Source: SIG299 sp964632165
Lineage (GTDB): Bacteria; Bacillota; Clostridia; Lachnospirales; Lachnospiraceae
Direction of reading: 5' to 3'
Length of the DNA: 64,000 nt
NCBI GenBank assembly: GCA_964632165.1
Contig: CAZWCZ010000003.1
Coordinates: 1-64,000, forward strand
A program made the translations under genes and the position numbers. Of the stretch, positions 6,409-15,936 are shown piece by piece (position 1 is the first letter of the stretch; each line of letters starts with the position of its first letter). The notes under the pieces were generated by a model. The model did no database searches. It was not told the origin of the DNA and worked only from the letters and a program-made list of their open reading frames with translations.

Positions 6409-8796
6409 ATGAATTTAAAATACGAAACAATCATTCGTCAGATGACGTTGGAAGAAAAAGCGGCCATGATGTCAGGAAAGAATACGTGGGAAACGGTAGA
6501 TTTTAAACAGTATGGGATCCCTTCCATCATGCTGTCGGACGGACCTCATGGGATGCGTGTGCAGAATCCGGAGGCCGGCGATCACCTCGGACTGGGGACT
6601 AGTATGCCTGCAACCTGTTATCCGACTGCGGCAGCGGTGGCAAACAGCTGGGATGAAAGTCTCGGAGAAGAGATCGGAGCAGCGTTGGCTGAGGAGGCAA
6701 AAACGATGGGGGTCAACGTGATCCTGGGACCGGGACTTAATATTAAGAGAAGTCCGTTATGCGGAAGAAATTTTGAATATTTTTCGGAAGATCCGTATCT
6801 TTCCGGCAAAATGGCAGCAGCTTATGTCAGAGGGATTCAGAGCCGGAAAGTTGCGGCCTGTCCAAAGCATTTTGCGGTCAACAGTCAGGAATTACGGAGA
6901 ATGGCAAATAATTCTGTGTTGGATGAACGTACCATGAGGGAAATTTACCTGACCGGATTTGAAATGGCGGTAAAAGAAGGAAAAACAAAATTCATTATGT
7001 CATCCTATAACGAAGTGAATGGGGAGTACGCTAATGAAAATAAACACCTTTTGCAGGAAATCCTCGTAGAAGAGTGGGGATTTGACGGTTGTGTGGTATC
7101 AGACTGGGGTGGCAGCAACGATCATGCCCTCGGAGTTAAAAACGGATCTCATCTGGAAATGCCGGGCACGGGAAAAGCCGGAAAGAGAGAAATACTTCAG
7201 GGGATTCAAAATGGGACGTTGACGGAAGAAGAACTGGATCAGAGACTGGATGAACTCCTGAATGTCATTTTTCAATTTAAAGGAACGGGAGAAAGAGAAG
7301 ATTATGATGTGACAGCTCATCAGGAACTGGCACAGAAAGCAGCAGAACAGAGTATTGTATTATTGAAAAATGAGCAGGGGATCCTTCCGCTCAAAAAAGG
7401 AAGCAAGGTAGCCGTGATCGGTGATTTTGCCAAGGTTCCACGTTATCAGGGAGCAGGTTCCTCTCTTGTAAATCCAAGCAGAACACCGGACAGCATCCTG
7501 AAGGGGATTTTAGAGGAAGAGCTGTGCATGACGGTATACTCGCAGGGATACAAGAGAAATGCAGGACCGGAAGAAGCATTGATCGCGGAAGCAGTGAAAG
7601 AGGCGGAAGGAGCAGACGTGATTCTGGTATTTGCAGGCTTGGACGAGATCGGCGAAACGGAAGGCATGGATCGGACTTCCATGAAAATGCCGAAGGCGCA
7701 GGAAGAACTGATTGAAGCTTTATCATCAAGATATGACAATGTGGTAGTCGTATTGTCAGCCGGATCTCCGATAGAAATGCCATGGAAAGAAAAAGTAAAA
7801 GGGCTCGTTCACGGATATCTTGGCGGACAGGCATCGGCAAAGGCAATGCTCCGGGTACTGACCGGAAAAGTAAACCCTTCCGGAAGATTGAATGAAACAT
7901 ATCCGATGTGTTATGAGGACACGCCGGCATATGCGTATTACCCGGGAACGGAAAGAAACAGCGAATACCGGGAAGGACTTTATGTAGGATACCGCTATTA
8001 TTCCACAGTTGGAAAAAAAACGAACTTCCCATTTGGGTATGGTTTGAGTTATACTACATTTATGTATTCCGATCTGAATGTAACAGAAGACGGAGTATGG
8101 TTTAAGTTAAAGAATACGGGAGGTTATGACGGGGCAGAAGTAGCACAGGTTTATGTCGGAAAAAGATCAGAAACCGTTTTTCGCCCTAAGAAAGAATTAA
8201 AATGTTTCAGTAAAGTCTTTTTAAAGGCGGGAGAAGAAAAAGAGATATTTATTCCGTTTGATGATAAAACATTCCGATTTTTTGATGTCAGAACGAACAC
8301 ATGGGAGCAGGAAAGCGGAACGTATCAGGTGGAAGTTGCCATAAATGCGGAACAGACGGTATTAAAGAGGGAAATTTCAGTAAAAGGAACCGTCACGGAT
8401 GGACCTTATGAACGTACCGAACTGCGGCATTATTTTTCCGGAGATGTCACGCAGATTCCGGAAGAAGAATTCCGATGCCTCTACGGAAGACCGATTCCAA
8501 ATGGGGAATGGAGCGGAGAGATCGGAATTAATGACGCGATCTGTCAGCTGTATTATGCCAAAGGAATGCTTGCAAGAATGTCTTGCAGAGTTTTAAAGAA
8601 AATGATATCCCGTGCAGAAAAGAAGGGGGTACCGAATCTGGACCTGCTTTTCCTTTATAATATGCCGATCCGTGCCATGGGAAAGATGACAGGTGGAATG
8701 ATAAACAGAGAAATGACAGAGGCAGTTGCAGAAATTGCAAATGGACATTTTCTGAAAGGAACGGCAAATTTTGTCCGGGGGTTCTTTGCTAAGTAG
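6409..8796 (+). CDS. GH3 family beta-glucosidase
   Basis: A 795-residue family 3 glycoside hydrolase without a signal peptide, so probably cytoplasmic. The N-terminal barrel starts LTLEEK-like (MTLEEKAAMMSG), has LSDGPHGMR, and carries the catalytic nucleophile Asp in VVSDWGG (residue 232). The second alpha/beta sandwich domain and a fibronectin-III-like domain follow to about residue 665, and then a C-terminal extension of about 120 residues that is unusually long. Family members remove terminal beta-glucosyl or sometimes xylosyl or arabinosyl residues, and specificity cannot be read from sequence. The next gene starts 11 nt after the stop, so a joint transcript with the two-component genes is likely. 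Confidence 0.92.
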   Translation: MNLKYETIIRQMTLEEKAAMMSGKNTWETVDFKQYGIPSIMLSDGPHGMRVQNPEAGDHLGLGTSMPATCYPTAAAVANSWDESLGEEIGAALAEEAKTMGVNVILGPGLNIKRSPLCGRNFEYFSEDPYLSGKMAAAYVRGIQSRKVAACPKHFAVNSQELRRMANNSVLDERTMREIYLTGFEMAVKEGKTKFIMSSYNEVNGEYANENKHLLQEILVEEWGFDGCVVSDWGGSNDHALGVKNGSHLEMPGTGKAGKREILQGIQNGTLTEEELDQRLDELLNVIFQFKGTGEREDYDVTAHQELAQKAAEQSIVLLKNEQGILPLKKGSKVAVIGDFAKVPRYQGAGSSLVNPSRTPDSILKGILEEELCMTVYSQGYKRNAGPEEALIAEAVKEAEGADVILVFAGLDEIGETEGMDRTSMKMPKAQEELIEALSSRYDNVVVVLSAGSPIEMPWKEKVKGLVHGYLGGQASAKAMLRVLTGKVNPSGRLNETYPMCYEDTPAYAYYPGTERNSEYREGLYVGYRYYSTVGKKTNFPFGYGLSYTTFMYSDLNVTEDGVWFKLKNTGGYDGAEVAQVYVGKRSETVFRPKKELKCFSKVFLKAGEEKEIFIPFDDKTFRFFDVRTNTWEQESGTYQVEVAINAEQTVLKREISVKGTVTDGPYERTELRHYFSGDVTQIPEEEFRCLYGRPIPNGEWSGEIGINDAICQLYYAKGMLARMSCRVLKKMISRAEKKGVPNLDLLFLYNMPIRAMGKMTGGMINREMTEAVAEIANGHFLKGTANFVRGFFAK

Positions 8797-8807
8797 GAGA
8801 GAAAGAT

Positions 8808-9518
8808 ATGATACGTATTGCAATAGTAGAAGATGAGATGATGTATGCACAACAGCTGCAGAAGTTCTTACAGCAATATGAAAAAGAAAAAGAAGAAAAT
8901 TTTCAGATCACTTTATTTTCTGACGGAGATGAGATTGTACATAAGTATAAGTCGGAGTATGATATTATCCTGATGGATGTAGAGATGAAATTCATGGATG
9001 GGATGTCTGCGGCAGAAGAGATCAGAAAAATGGATACGGAAGTCGTGATCATCTTTATTACAAACATGCCGCAGTATGCTATCCGCGGTTATGCCGTGGG
9101 TGCACTGGATTATGTATTAAAACCGGTTTCGTATTTTGCATTTTCCCAGCGGCTGAACCGGGCTATCATGCGGATGAAAAAAAGAGAGAACAAGACGATC
9201 TTTATCGGCATTAAAGGCGGGACGATACGTCTTGATGCAGCAGACATTTTTTACATAGAAAGTCAGGGTCATACGCTGAATTATCATACCTCAACCGGAA
9301 TATATGAAGCTCTGGGCACCATGAAAGAGCTGGAAGCAAAACTGGAGTCGCTGCATTTTTATCGCGGGAACAAAGGGTATCTGATCAACCTGGCACATGT
9401 GGACGGTGTAAAAGACGGGTATGCGGTAGTCAAGGGAGAAACGCTTCTTTTGAGCCGTTCCAGGAAGAAAGAGTTCATGGAGGAACTGACACATTATTGG
9501 GGCGAGGTGATGAAATAA
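8808..9518 (+). CDS. LytTR response regulator
   Basis: A 236-residue response regulator of the AgrA/LytR type. The receiver domain (1-120) has acidic residues VEDE near the start, the phospho-acceptor Asp57 in ILMDVEM and a conserved Lys in VLKPV. The C-terminal LytTR DNA-binding domain (about 135-236) contains FYIESQGHTL and FYRGNKGYLINL. It is phosphorylated by the kinase encoded next, and its stop codon shares bases with that gene's ATG (TAATG). No AgrB/AgrD peptide genes are nearby. Confidence 0.93.
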   Translation: MIRIAIVEDEMMYAQQLQKFLQQYEKEKEENFQITLFSDGDEIVHKYKSEYDIILMDVEMKFMDGMSAAEEIRKMDTEVVIIFITNMPQYAIRGYAVGALDYVLKPVSYFAFSQRLNRAIMRMKKRENKTIFIGIKGGTIRLDAADIFYIESQGHTLNYHTSTGIYEALGTMKELEAKLESLHFYRGNKGYLINLAHVDGVKDGYAVVKGETLLLSRSRKKEFMEELTHYWGEVMK

Positions 9519-10831
9519 TGGAAAATGCGATACCGGATATTCCGAGGATTTATACGGCACTTGCAGAATGGTCTTCCTGCCTGATCTTTATCCTGATCTT
9601 GAAACGGAGATTCGGGATAAAGGTGCAGCTTGGTATTTCTGTCGGAATGCTTTTATTGATGACAGGATTTATGGAACTGACGGCAACGGCACCGCTGTGG
9701 TTGTGGATCCCATGCATGGTAACTGCGTTTTTGCTTATGGCAGGTTACATTTTTGCCTGTGCCAAGATCTCCGTCAGAGACTGCATTTATTATAGTGTTT
9801 TTGCATTTGTTGCCGCAGAATGCGTGGCGTCATTGGAGTGGCAGGTAGTCAATTTCTTTTTTGAACAGGTAGAAGAAGCGGCATGGTGGGAACAGGCACT
9901 TTTGCTGGTGTTTATTTATACGGTTGTGGAAATCGGTATATGGAAGCTGATCCATAATCATGTTCCGAAAGAAGAATCTTTGGATATCGTGAAAAAAGAC
10001 TGGCTTTCGGCAATATTTATCGGAGCGATCGTGTTTGGCTTCAGCAATCTTAGCTTTTTGACGATCGATACACCGTTTAGCGGAGAATATTCCAGAGAGA
10101 TCGCCAATATCCGTACATTGGTGGATATTGCCGGAGTAGCGATCCTTTATGCACATTTTGTTTTGTGCTGTGAAAGTAAGGTGAAGCAGGAACTTGAAGC
10201 AGTTCAAAACGTGCTGCAGAATCAGTATCTGCAGTATAAGCAGTCCAGAGAAAGCATTGACATGATCAATTATAAGTATCATGATCTGAAACATCAGATC
10301 GCAGTGATACGAAGCGAATCGGATCCGGAAAAACGGGCAGAGTTTTTGAACCGGATGGAAGAAGAGATTAAGTTATATGAACTGCAGAATAAGACGGGAA
10401 ATCAGGTGCTGGATACCGTGCTGACAAGCAAAAGCCTGTATTGCAATAAGCATGGGATCACATTAACAAGCGTTGCCGACGGAAAACTTCTGGAATTTAT
10501 GGATACCATGGATATCTGCAGTATTTTCGGAAATGCATTGGATAATGCCATAGAATCCGTGTTGAAGTTAAAGAATAAAGAAAAACGTCTGATCCATGTT
10601 ACTGTTTCACAGCAAAAGAATTTTCTGATCATCCGCTTTGAAAATTATTATGAAGGCGAAATTGAAATGAAAGCAGGGACCCTGCTGACTACAAAGAAGG
10701 ATAAGCAGTTTCACGGATACGGGATCAAAAGTATCCGCTATACCGTAAATAAATACGATGGAGCAGTTGACATCGACTGTGAAAATCATTGGTTTGACCT
10801 GAAGATATTGATCCCATTAAAACAAATGTAA
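9518..10831 (+). CDS. GHKL-type sensor histidine kinase (AgrC-like)
   Basis: About 437 residues when started at the ATG at 9518 that overlaps the regulator stop, with GAGGTGAT upstream. The first 220 residues carry about six membrane segments. A coiled segment then leads to the phospho-acceptor His in YKYHDLKHQ, and a GHKL ATPase domain with the N box NALDNAIES and a GYGIKS glycine loop ends the protein. This architecture is that of AgrC/BlpH-like peptide or envelope sensors. Coupling to a GH3 glucosidase suggests the signal is a sugar or cell-wall product rather than an autoinducer; this is inference. Confidence 0.9.
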   Translation: MENAIPDIPRIYTALAEWSSCLIFILILKRRFGIKVQLGISVGMLLLMTGFMELTATAPLWLWIPCMVTAFLLMAGYIFACAKISVRDCIYYSVFAFVAAECVASLEWQVVNFFFEQVEEAAWWEQALLLVFIYTVVEIGIWKLIHNHVPKEESLDIVKKDWLSAIFIGAIVFGFSNLSFLTIDTPFSGEYSREIANIRTLVDIAGVAILYAHFVLCCESKVKQELEAVQNVLQNQYLQYKQSRESIDMINYKYHDLKHQIAVIRSESDPEKRAEFLNRMEEEIKLYELQNKTGNQVLDTVLTSKSLYCNKHGITLTSVADGKLLEFMDTMDICSIFGNALDNAIESVLKLKNKEKRLIHVTVSQQKNFLIIRFENYYEGEIEMKAGTLLTTKKDKQFHGYGIKSIRYTVNKYDGAVDIDCENHWFDLKILIPLKQM

Positions 10832-10848
10832 CATGATCCGAAGATGAG

Positions 10849-10882
10849 AAAGGACCGCCGGTTTAAGACAGGCGGTCCTTTT
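10849..10882. terminator. Bidirectional terminator overlapping the aroC 3' end
   Basis: AAAGGACCGCC pairs with GGCGGTCCTTT around an 11-nt loop. Both the kinase gene (plus) and aroC (minus) converge here. The aroC stop codon (10863-10865) lies in the loop, so one stem arm is aroC coding sequence. Confidence 0.85.
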
Positions 10883-12044
10883 GGTAGAAAGATTGGATCG
10901 TTTCAAGTTTTGCACTCATATTGAGCATCAGTGCATCGGCAAGCACCAATGCAGTCATGGCTTCGGTCACAACTACGGCACGCGGTACGATGACCGGATC
11001 GTGGCGGCCTTTGACCGAAAGACGGATGCTTCTGTTTTCATTGTCAACGCTTGTCTGATCGGCAGCAATGGAAGGAGTGGGTTTTACGGCAAGCCGGAAG
11101 AGAAGATCACTTCCGTCGCTGATGCCGCCAAGGATACCTCCGGCGTGATTGGTGGATTTGCGCAGAGAGCCGGAAGCATCGGAAGGATAAAACGGATCAT
11201 TCTGCATAGTACCCTTCATGACGGCGGATGAAAATCCGGAACCAAGCTCAAAACCTTTTACTGCTCCGATGGAAAGCATAGCCTTTGCCAGGGAAGCATC
11301 CAGCTTATCAAAAACTGGTTCGCCGATACCTGCCGGCATACCGTTTACGACACATTCAATGATGCCGCCGATGGAGTCGTATTCTTCCATGACAGAAGAA
11401 AGCAGTTGTTCTGCACGGAGAGAGGCTTCATGGTCCGGCATAAAAAGCGGACTGGACAATTTGTCTTCCCGCAGTTTTTGCAGCTCGCGGGATAAAATGC
11501 AGTCGGCAAAAGGGATGGAAGCGGACAAATGAGAGGCATAATCCCGATCTTCACAACGGATGCTGCCGATGGATTTTGTATAAGCACAGATTTCAATTCC
11601 AAGTGTTTTTAAAAATTCGATTGCCACGGCACCGGCTGCAACACGTCCGAGGGTCTCTCTCCCGGAAGTACGTCCGCCTCCGCGATAATCGCGGAAACCG
11701 TATTTTTGTTCCATGGTGTAATCGGCATGACCGGGACGGTAACAGGAAGCAAGTTCCTGATAGTCACCGGAACGCTGAGATTCATTTTCGGCAAGAAGAA
11801 GAATCGGTGTTCCGGTTGTTTTTCCTTTAAATATACCGGATAAAATGTGAATCCGATCCGATTCCTTGCGCGGAGTGGCATACCTGGTCTGCCCGGGTTT
11901 ACGCAGATCCAGGTAATATTGTATGGTTTCTTCGGTAATCGGAATCCCGGCAGGACAGCCGTCGATCACAGCACCGAGTCCGGCACCGTGGGATTCACCG
12001 AAGGTAGTAACTTTAAAAATAGTTCCCATAGATGAGCCTGACAT
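10863..12044 (-). CDS. aroC: Chorismate synthase
   Basis: A 393-residue enzyme of the shikimate pathway. It converts 5-enolpyruvylshikimate-3-phosphate to chorismate with reduced FMN. Family signatures are GTIFKVTTFGESHG at the N-terminus, RPGHAD, FRDYRGGGRTSGRETLGRVAAG and SCRSGIP-equivalent segments, with a late LVLADALMLN. The ATG at 12044 is chosen because GAGGT lies 7 nt upstream; a longer in-frame ATG at 12074 has no good site. It stands alone with its own promoter, away from other aromatic genes. Confidence 0.95.
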   Translation of the reverse strand: MSGSSMGTIFKVTTFGESHGAGLGAVIDGCPAGIPITEETIQYYLDLRKPGQTRYATPRKESDRIHILSGIFKGKTTGTPILLLAENESQRSGDYQELASCYRPGHADYTMEQKYGFRDYRGGGRTSGRETLGRVAAGAVAIEFLKTLGIEICAYTKSIGSIRCEDRDYASHLSASIPFADCILSRELQKLREDKLSSPLFMPDHEASLRAEQLLSSVMEEYDSIGGIIECVVNGMPAGIGEPVFDKLDASLAKAMLSIGAVKGFELGSGFSSAVMKGTMQNDPFYPSDASGSLRKSTNHAGGILGGISDGSDLLFRLAVKPTPSIAADQTSVDNENRSIRLSVKGRHDPVIVPRAVVVTEAMTALVLADALMLNMSAKLETIQSFYQKDRLS

Positions 12045-12096
12045 AGAATGACCTCTTTTCTGATACTTTCTCACGATAGTGTAATAGCGTACTCAT

Positions 12097-12125
12097 AGTA
12101 TATCTGATTTTACAGCGTTATGCAA
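12097..12125 (-). promoter_or_regulatory. Promoter of aroC
   Basis: Minus strand TTGCAT (12120-12125), a 17-nt spacer and TATACT (12097-12102). Confidence 0.65.
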
Positions 12126-12135
12126 GAGCAGACCA

Positions 12136-12170
12136 AGAAAAAAAGACTGTCCGCCGGGACAGCCTTTTTT
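12136..12170 (-). terminator. Terminator of the Cys-rich mini-protein
   Basis: On the minus strand GGCTGTCC pairs with GGACAGTC around CGGC and is followed by eight T. It separates this gene from the aroC promoter. Confidence 0.85.
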
Positions 12171-12181
12171 CATGTAATCTT

Positions 12182-12394
12182 TTAGCAGCCACAGCCGCCG
12201 CATCCGTTATTGCCGCCGCAGTTGCCGATACAGTTGTTGTTTGTGCCGCCGCAGAACAGGAGGAGAAGAAGGATAATAAAGATCCAGTTGCAGTCGTTGC
12301 CGCAGTTGTTGTCACAACCGTTCCCGCCGCACGCAAGTAAAAGAAGAATGATGATCCAGCAGCTGTTATTGCCGCAATTATTAAAGCATCCCAT
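12182..12394 (-). CDS. Cys/Asn/Gly-rich hydrophobic mini-protein
   Basis: A 70-residue protein with two near-identical modules, each a Cys/Asn/Gly-rich stretch followed by a hydrophobic core (CWIIILLLLACGG and WIFIILLLLLFCGG), and a tail of Asn, Gly and Cys ending GCGGCGC. Similar small proteins in Lachnospiraceae are often labelled chorion-class high-cysteine protein; no function is established. The ribosome binding site GGAGG is 7 nt before the ATG, and a strong terminator follows, so it is an independent, probably well-expressed gene. It could coat membranes or bind metal, which is speculation. Confidence 0.75.
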   Translation of the reverse strand: MGCFNNCGNNSCWIIILLLLACGGNGCDNNCGNDCNWIFIILLLLLFCGGTNNNCIGNCGGNNGCGGCGC

Positions 12395-12584
12395 TTGGAG
12401 ACCTCCAAAATGTTTTTACATTGTTATAGTATGTGGCATGGCTCGTCTGGTTGCATTTTTTTTGCTTTTTTATTTTCACATTCTTTTCACAGAAGATTCA
12501 ATGTTTTTTCGTAAAGGAACGATAAGATTTTCATTATGATGCAGAAACAGAGAATTCTGCAGGAAGAAAAAGGAGGAAACAGAT

Positions 12585-13634
12585 GTGATTGAGGTAAAAC
12601 ACCTTGTAAAACGGTATGACAACCATTTGGCTGTAGACGATCTGACATTCACCGTGCCGAAGGGGCAGATCCTTGGTTTTCTCGGACCGAACGGTGCCGG
12701 AAAATCAACAACGATGAATATGATCACCGGATATATTTCCGCAACATCCGGAACGGTAATGATCAACGGTCATGATATTTATGAAGAACCGGAGGAGGCA
12801 AAAAGATCGATCGGATATCTGCCGGAACAGCCGCCGGTTTATCCGGACATGACAGTAAGAGAATATCTGACATTTGCGGCAGAATTAAAACAGATCCCGA
12901 AAAAAGAGCGGAATCTGCAGGTGGAAGATGCTTTGGAAAAAACAAAAACGAAAGAAGTAGAAGGAAGACTGATCAAGCATCTGTCGAAAGGATATCGTCA
13001 GCGTGTCGGAATTGCACAGGCACTGCTCGGAAATCCGGAGGTTATTATTCTGGATGAACCTACCGTAGGACTGGATCCGATGCAGATCATAGAAATCCGT
13101 GATCTGATGAAAAATCTGGCAATGGAGCACACGGTCATTTTAAGCTCACATATTCTTACGGAGATCAGTGCGGTCTGTGACACTGTCATGATCATCAACC
13201 GGGGAAAACTTGTAGTAAGTGATACGGTAGAAAATCTTCCGAAGCATTTAAATGCAAAGAACAGTCTGCGGATCCGGGTAAAAGCTGATGAAACAAAATT
13301 GCGACATGCACTGGAAGAACTGGACGAAATTGAAGAAAAATGTTTCTGCACAGAGGGAGAACTGGTTACTGCCGTTTTGGATACTCCGTCGGGATGCGAT
13401 ATCAGAGAAAAGGTATTTTTTGCCTGTGCCAAGGCAGGACTTCCCATCTATGAAATGGCCAATGCAACAAAAAATCTGGAGGATATTTTCCTTGAACTGA
13501 CACAGGAAGATCAGAGTGAGCAAAAGGAACAGTGGACAGAAACTGCGGCAGGAGAGGAAAAGAAGGAAACGGAAAATGCTTCAGAAGAATATGAGGCGGA
13601 AACGGAGGATGCAGAGCATGGGAGCAGTTTATAA
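12585..13634 (+). CDS. ABC transporter ATP-binding protein (GldA-like)
   Basis: A 349-residue ATPase starting at GTG (12585), with AGGAGG 8 nt upstream. Walker A is GPNGAGKSTTMN, the signature is LSKGYRQRVG, and Walker B is VIILDEPTVGLDP, followed by the H-loop SSHIL. The C-terminal third is an extra domain ending in a Glu-rich tail. It powers the permease encoded in the overlapping next gene. Together with the GldG-like and DUF4340 genes this is the Gld-type exporter module seen in many non-gliding Firmicutes; the substrate is unknown. Confidence 0.92.
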   Translation: MIEVKHLVKRYDNHLAVDDLTFTVPKGQILGFLGPNGAGKSTTMNMITGYISATSGTVMINGHDIYEEPEEAKRSIGYLPEQPPVYPDMTVREYLTFAAELKQIPKKERNLQVEDALEKTKTKEVEGRLIKHLSKGYRQRVGIAQALLGNPEVIILDEPTVGLDPMQIIEIRDLMKNLAMEHTVILSSHILTEISAVCDTVMIINRGKLVVSDTVENLPKHLNAKNSLRIRVKADETKLRHALEELDEIEEKCFCTEGELVTAVLDTPSGCDIREKVFFACAKAGLPIYEMANATKNLEDIFLELTQEDQSEQKEQWTETAAGEEKKETENASEEYEAETEDAEHGSSL

Positions 13635-14481
13635 AAAAGAATTACGGGCATATTTTAACGGAATCATAGGATGGCTGTTCATGGCATTTTTCCTTGTATT
13701 TACCGGAATTTATTATTATCTGTATAATCTGTATTACGGATATGCGAATTTTGGATACAGTCTTTCTTCAATCTCTTTGATCTTCATTCTTCTTGTTCCG
13801 ATGGTAACAATGAGGATCATGGCAGAAGAAAATAAGCAGAAGACGGACCAGCTGCTGTTCACATCGCCGGTTCCCATAGAAAAGATCATAATCGGAAAAT
13901 ATCTGGCAGTGATTTCGCTGCTTGGCAGTGTAATGCTCATTCTGTGCGTTTATCCGCTGATCTTATCCGCCTATGGTGAAGTGAACCTTCTGATGTCCTA
14001 TGCGGCAATTTTGGGATTCTTCCTGCTTGGTAGTGCTTATATGGCGGTAGGAATGTTTCTTTCTTCCATTACAGAGAGCCAGGCATTTGCAGCAGTACTT
14101 ACGTTTGCAGTGGTACTGTTTACATACCTTATGGACGGTATTGCAAGTCTGTTTTCAGGCAGTGCCAAAACGGCATGGGGAGTTTTTGCATTTTTATTGC
14201 TTCTGGTAGCCGTACTTCTTTGGATCACCATGAAGAATTCTATCGTGACATGCGGATTCGTTGTTATTTCGCAGGCAGCGCTGGCAGGAATCTATTTCTT
14301 TGCGCAGGAGCTTCTGGATGGAGCGGTAGTCAGCGTGTTCAACTGGTTTTCCATAGCAAGCCGTTATGATGATTTTGTAAATGGAGTATGGAATGTGTCT
14401 TCCGTAATATATTATCTGAGTGTCATAGTGCTTTTTAACTTTCTGACGATACAGATGATAAAGAAGAGACGTTGGAATTAA
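13618..14481 (+). CDS. ABC-2 type permease (GldF-like)
   Basis: A 287-residue membrane protein with about six transmembrane segments. The ATG at 13618 lies inside the 3' end of the ATPase gene (17-nt overlap), preceded by GGAGG. The N-terminus (MGAVYKKELRAYFNG, then IGWLFMAFFLVFTGIYYYLY) is typical of ABC-2 permeases in Gld and NosY-like exporters. A longer in-frame open frame upstream is only the ATPase gene read in another frame. Confidence 0.9.
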   Translation: MGAVYKKELRAYFNGIIGWLFMAFFLVFTGIYYYLYNLYYGYANFGYSLSSISLIFILLVPMVTMRIMAEENKQKTDQLLFTSPVPIEKIIIGKYLAVISLLGSVMLILCVYPLILSAYGEVNLLMSYAAILGFFLLGSAYMAVGMFLSSITESQAFAAVLTFAVVLFTYLMDGIASLFSGSAKTAWGVFAFLLLLVAVLLWITMKNSIVTCGFVVISQAALAGIYFFAQELLDGAVVSVFNWFSIASRYDDFVNGVWNVSSVIYYLSVIVLFNFLTIQMIKKRRWN

Positions 14482-14492
14482 GGAGGGCATAG

Positions 14493-15926
14493 ATGAAGAA
14501 CAATTTTAATACAAGAAAGTTTCGGGGCGGCGCTTATGCAATGGCTGTCTCTACAATTGTGATCGCGATCCTGATCGTGATCAATCTGGTATTTACAAAG
14601 TTAGATATCACGAAAGACCTGACTTCTAACGGAAAGTACAGTCTGACGGAAGAAACCGTTGAGATGATAGGGGAACTGGAAGATGAAATCGTGTTTTATT
14701 ATCTTGCACCAAGCGGCGAAAGCATAGATCTGTTTGATAAGATTTTAAGCCAGTATACAAAAAACAGTGAAAATATCACGCTGGTAAGAAAAGATCCGGT
14801 CATGAATCCGCGGTTTGCTTCCCAATATACGCAGGAAGAAGTGGAAGAATTCAGCATTATTGTGGTAAATCAGACGAACGGCCGTTCCAGATATGTTTCT
14901 TACAGCAGTATGCTGATTGAAGAATACGGCATTGATTATTCTACGTATCAGTATTACAGTGAAGTAACGGGACTTGATATGGAAGGACAGCTGAATTCGG
15001 CGATCGGTTACGTGACAATGGAACATCTCCCGACAATGTATGAGGTATCCGGCCATGGGATGCAGACCATCGGAAGCAATACGATTTCCATGCTGGAAAA
15101 AGCAAACATACAAGTATTTGCAGGAGATGATGCACTCGATCTGCTGACATTGCAGGAAATACCGGAAGACTGTGATGTATTACTTCTGCAGACTCCGGAA
15201 ACGGATTTTACGGAAGAAGAGATCGTATTGCTTTCCGAATATATGGAGGAAGGCGGGAAAGTGATCCTTGTCCTTAGTTATATGGACGCGGAGCATGAAA
15301 ATCTGCTTGGATTTTTGGAGACTTATGGCATTTTAATGGAAGACGGGATCCTGATGGAAGAAAATTCAAGATACTATATGCAGGCACCGTATATTCTTGT
15401 ACCAAGTGTGGTTTCCAACGATATTACAAAGGAAATCTATCAGAGCAAATATGTGATCGCACAGACAGCGAGTGCACTTACTGTTTCAGAAGAACTGGCG
15501 GATGAACTGACAGTCAAAGGATTCTTGAAAACATCAGGGACGGCATACATCAAAGGACTGGATTTTTCTACTTATTATAAAGAAGACGGAGATATGTCCG
15601 GCACGTTTTACGTAGGTGTGCTTGCGGAAAATTCTGAGACAGGAGGTCAGATGGCGGTTTATTCCGGTATGTACATTTTTAATGATGCTTATGCGACCAG
15701 CTCGACCTTCGGAAACATTGACATTCTTGTAAACAGTGTCAATGTTTTAGCGGACATTGAAGCAACGGTACCGACCGTGCGCACGCTTGATCTGACGGCA
15801 GATACCTATATTACGATGACAGAAGCACAGGCAAATTCCATTGCACTGGTCGTTGTGATATTGCTTCCGCTGTGCCTGCTCTGCACCGGAATAGTTTACG
15901 TAGTATACCGCAGGAAGCATACATAG
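14493..15926 (+). CDS. GldG-like ABC transporter auxiliary protein
   Basis: 477 residues, with one N-terminal membrane segment (YAMAVSTIVIAILIVINLVF), a large extracytoplasmic part and one C-terminal membrane segment (ALVVVILLPLCLLCTGIVYVVY). The outer part, starting after DITKDLTSNGKYSLTEET, matches the ABC_transp_aux/GldG pattern of a Rossmann-like domain that associates with the permease. It follows the permease by 11 nt with AAGGAGGG before the ATG. No catalytic activity is expected; a substrate-handling or coupling role is inferred. Confidence 0.85.
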   Translation: MKNNFNTRKFRGGAYAMAVSTIVIAILIVINLVFTKLDITKDLTSNGKYSLTEETVEMIGELEDEIVFYYLAPSGESIDLFDKILSQYTKNSENITLVRKDPVMNPRFASQYTQEEVEEFSIIVVNQTNGRSRYVSYSSMLIEEYGIDYSTYQYYSEVTGLDMEGQLNSAIGYVTMEHLPTMYEVSGHGMQTIGSNTISMLEKANIQVFAGDDALDLLTLQEIPEDCDVLLLQTPETDFTEEEIVLLSEYMEEGGKVILVLSYMDAEHENLLGFLETYGILMEDGILMEENSRYYMQAPYILVPSVVSNDITKEIYQSKYVIAQTASALTVSEELADELTVKGFLKTSGTAYIKGLDFSTYYKEDGDMSGTFYVGVLAENSETGGQMAVYSGMYIFNDAYATSSTFGNIDILVNSVNVLADIEATVPTVRTLDLTADTYITMTEAQANSIALVVVILLPLCLLCTGIVYVVYRRKHT

Positions 15927-15936
15927 GAGGAAGAGG

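Noticed and set aside
8808..10831. Agr quorum-sensing locus
   Set aside because: The regulator and kinase look Agr-like, but no agrB protease or agrD peptide gene lies on either side.
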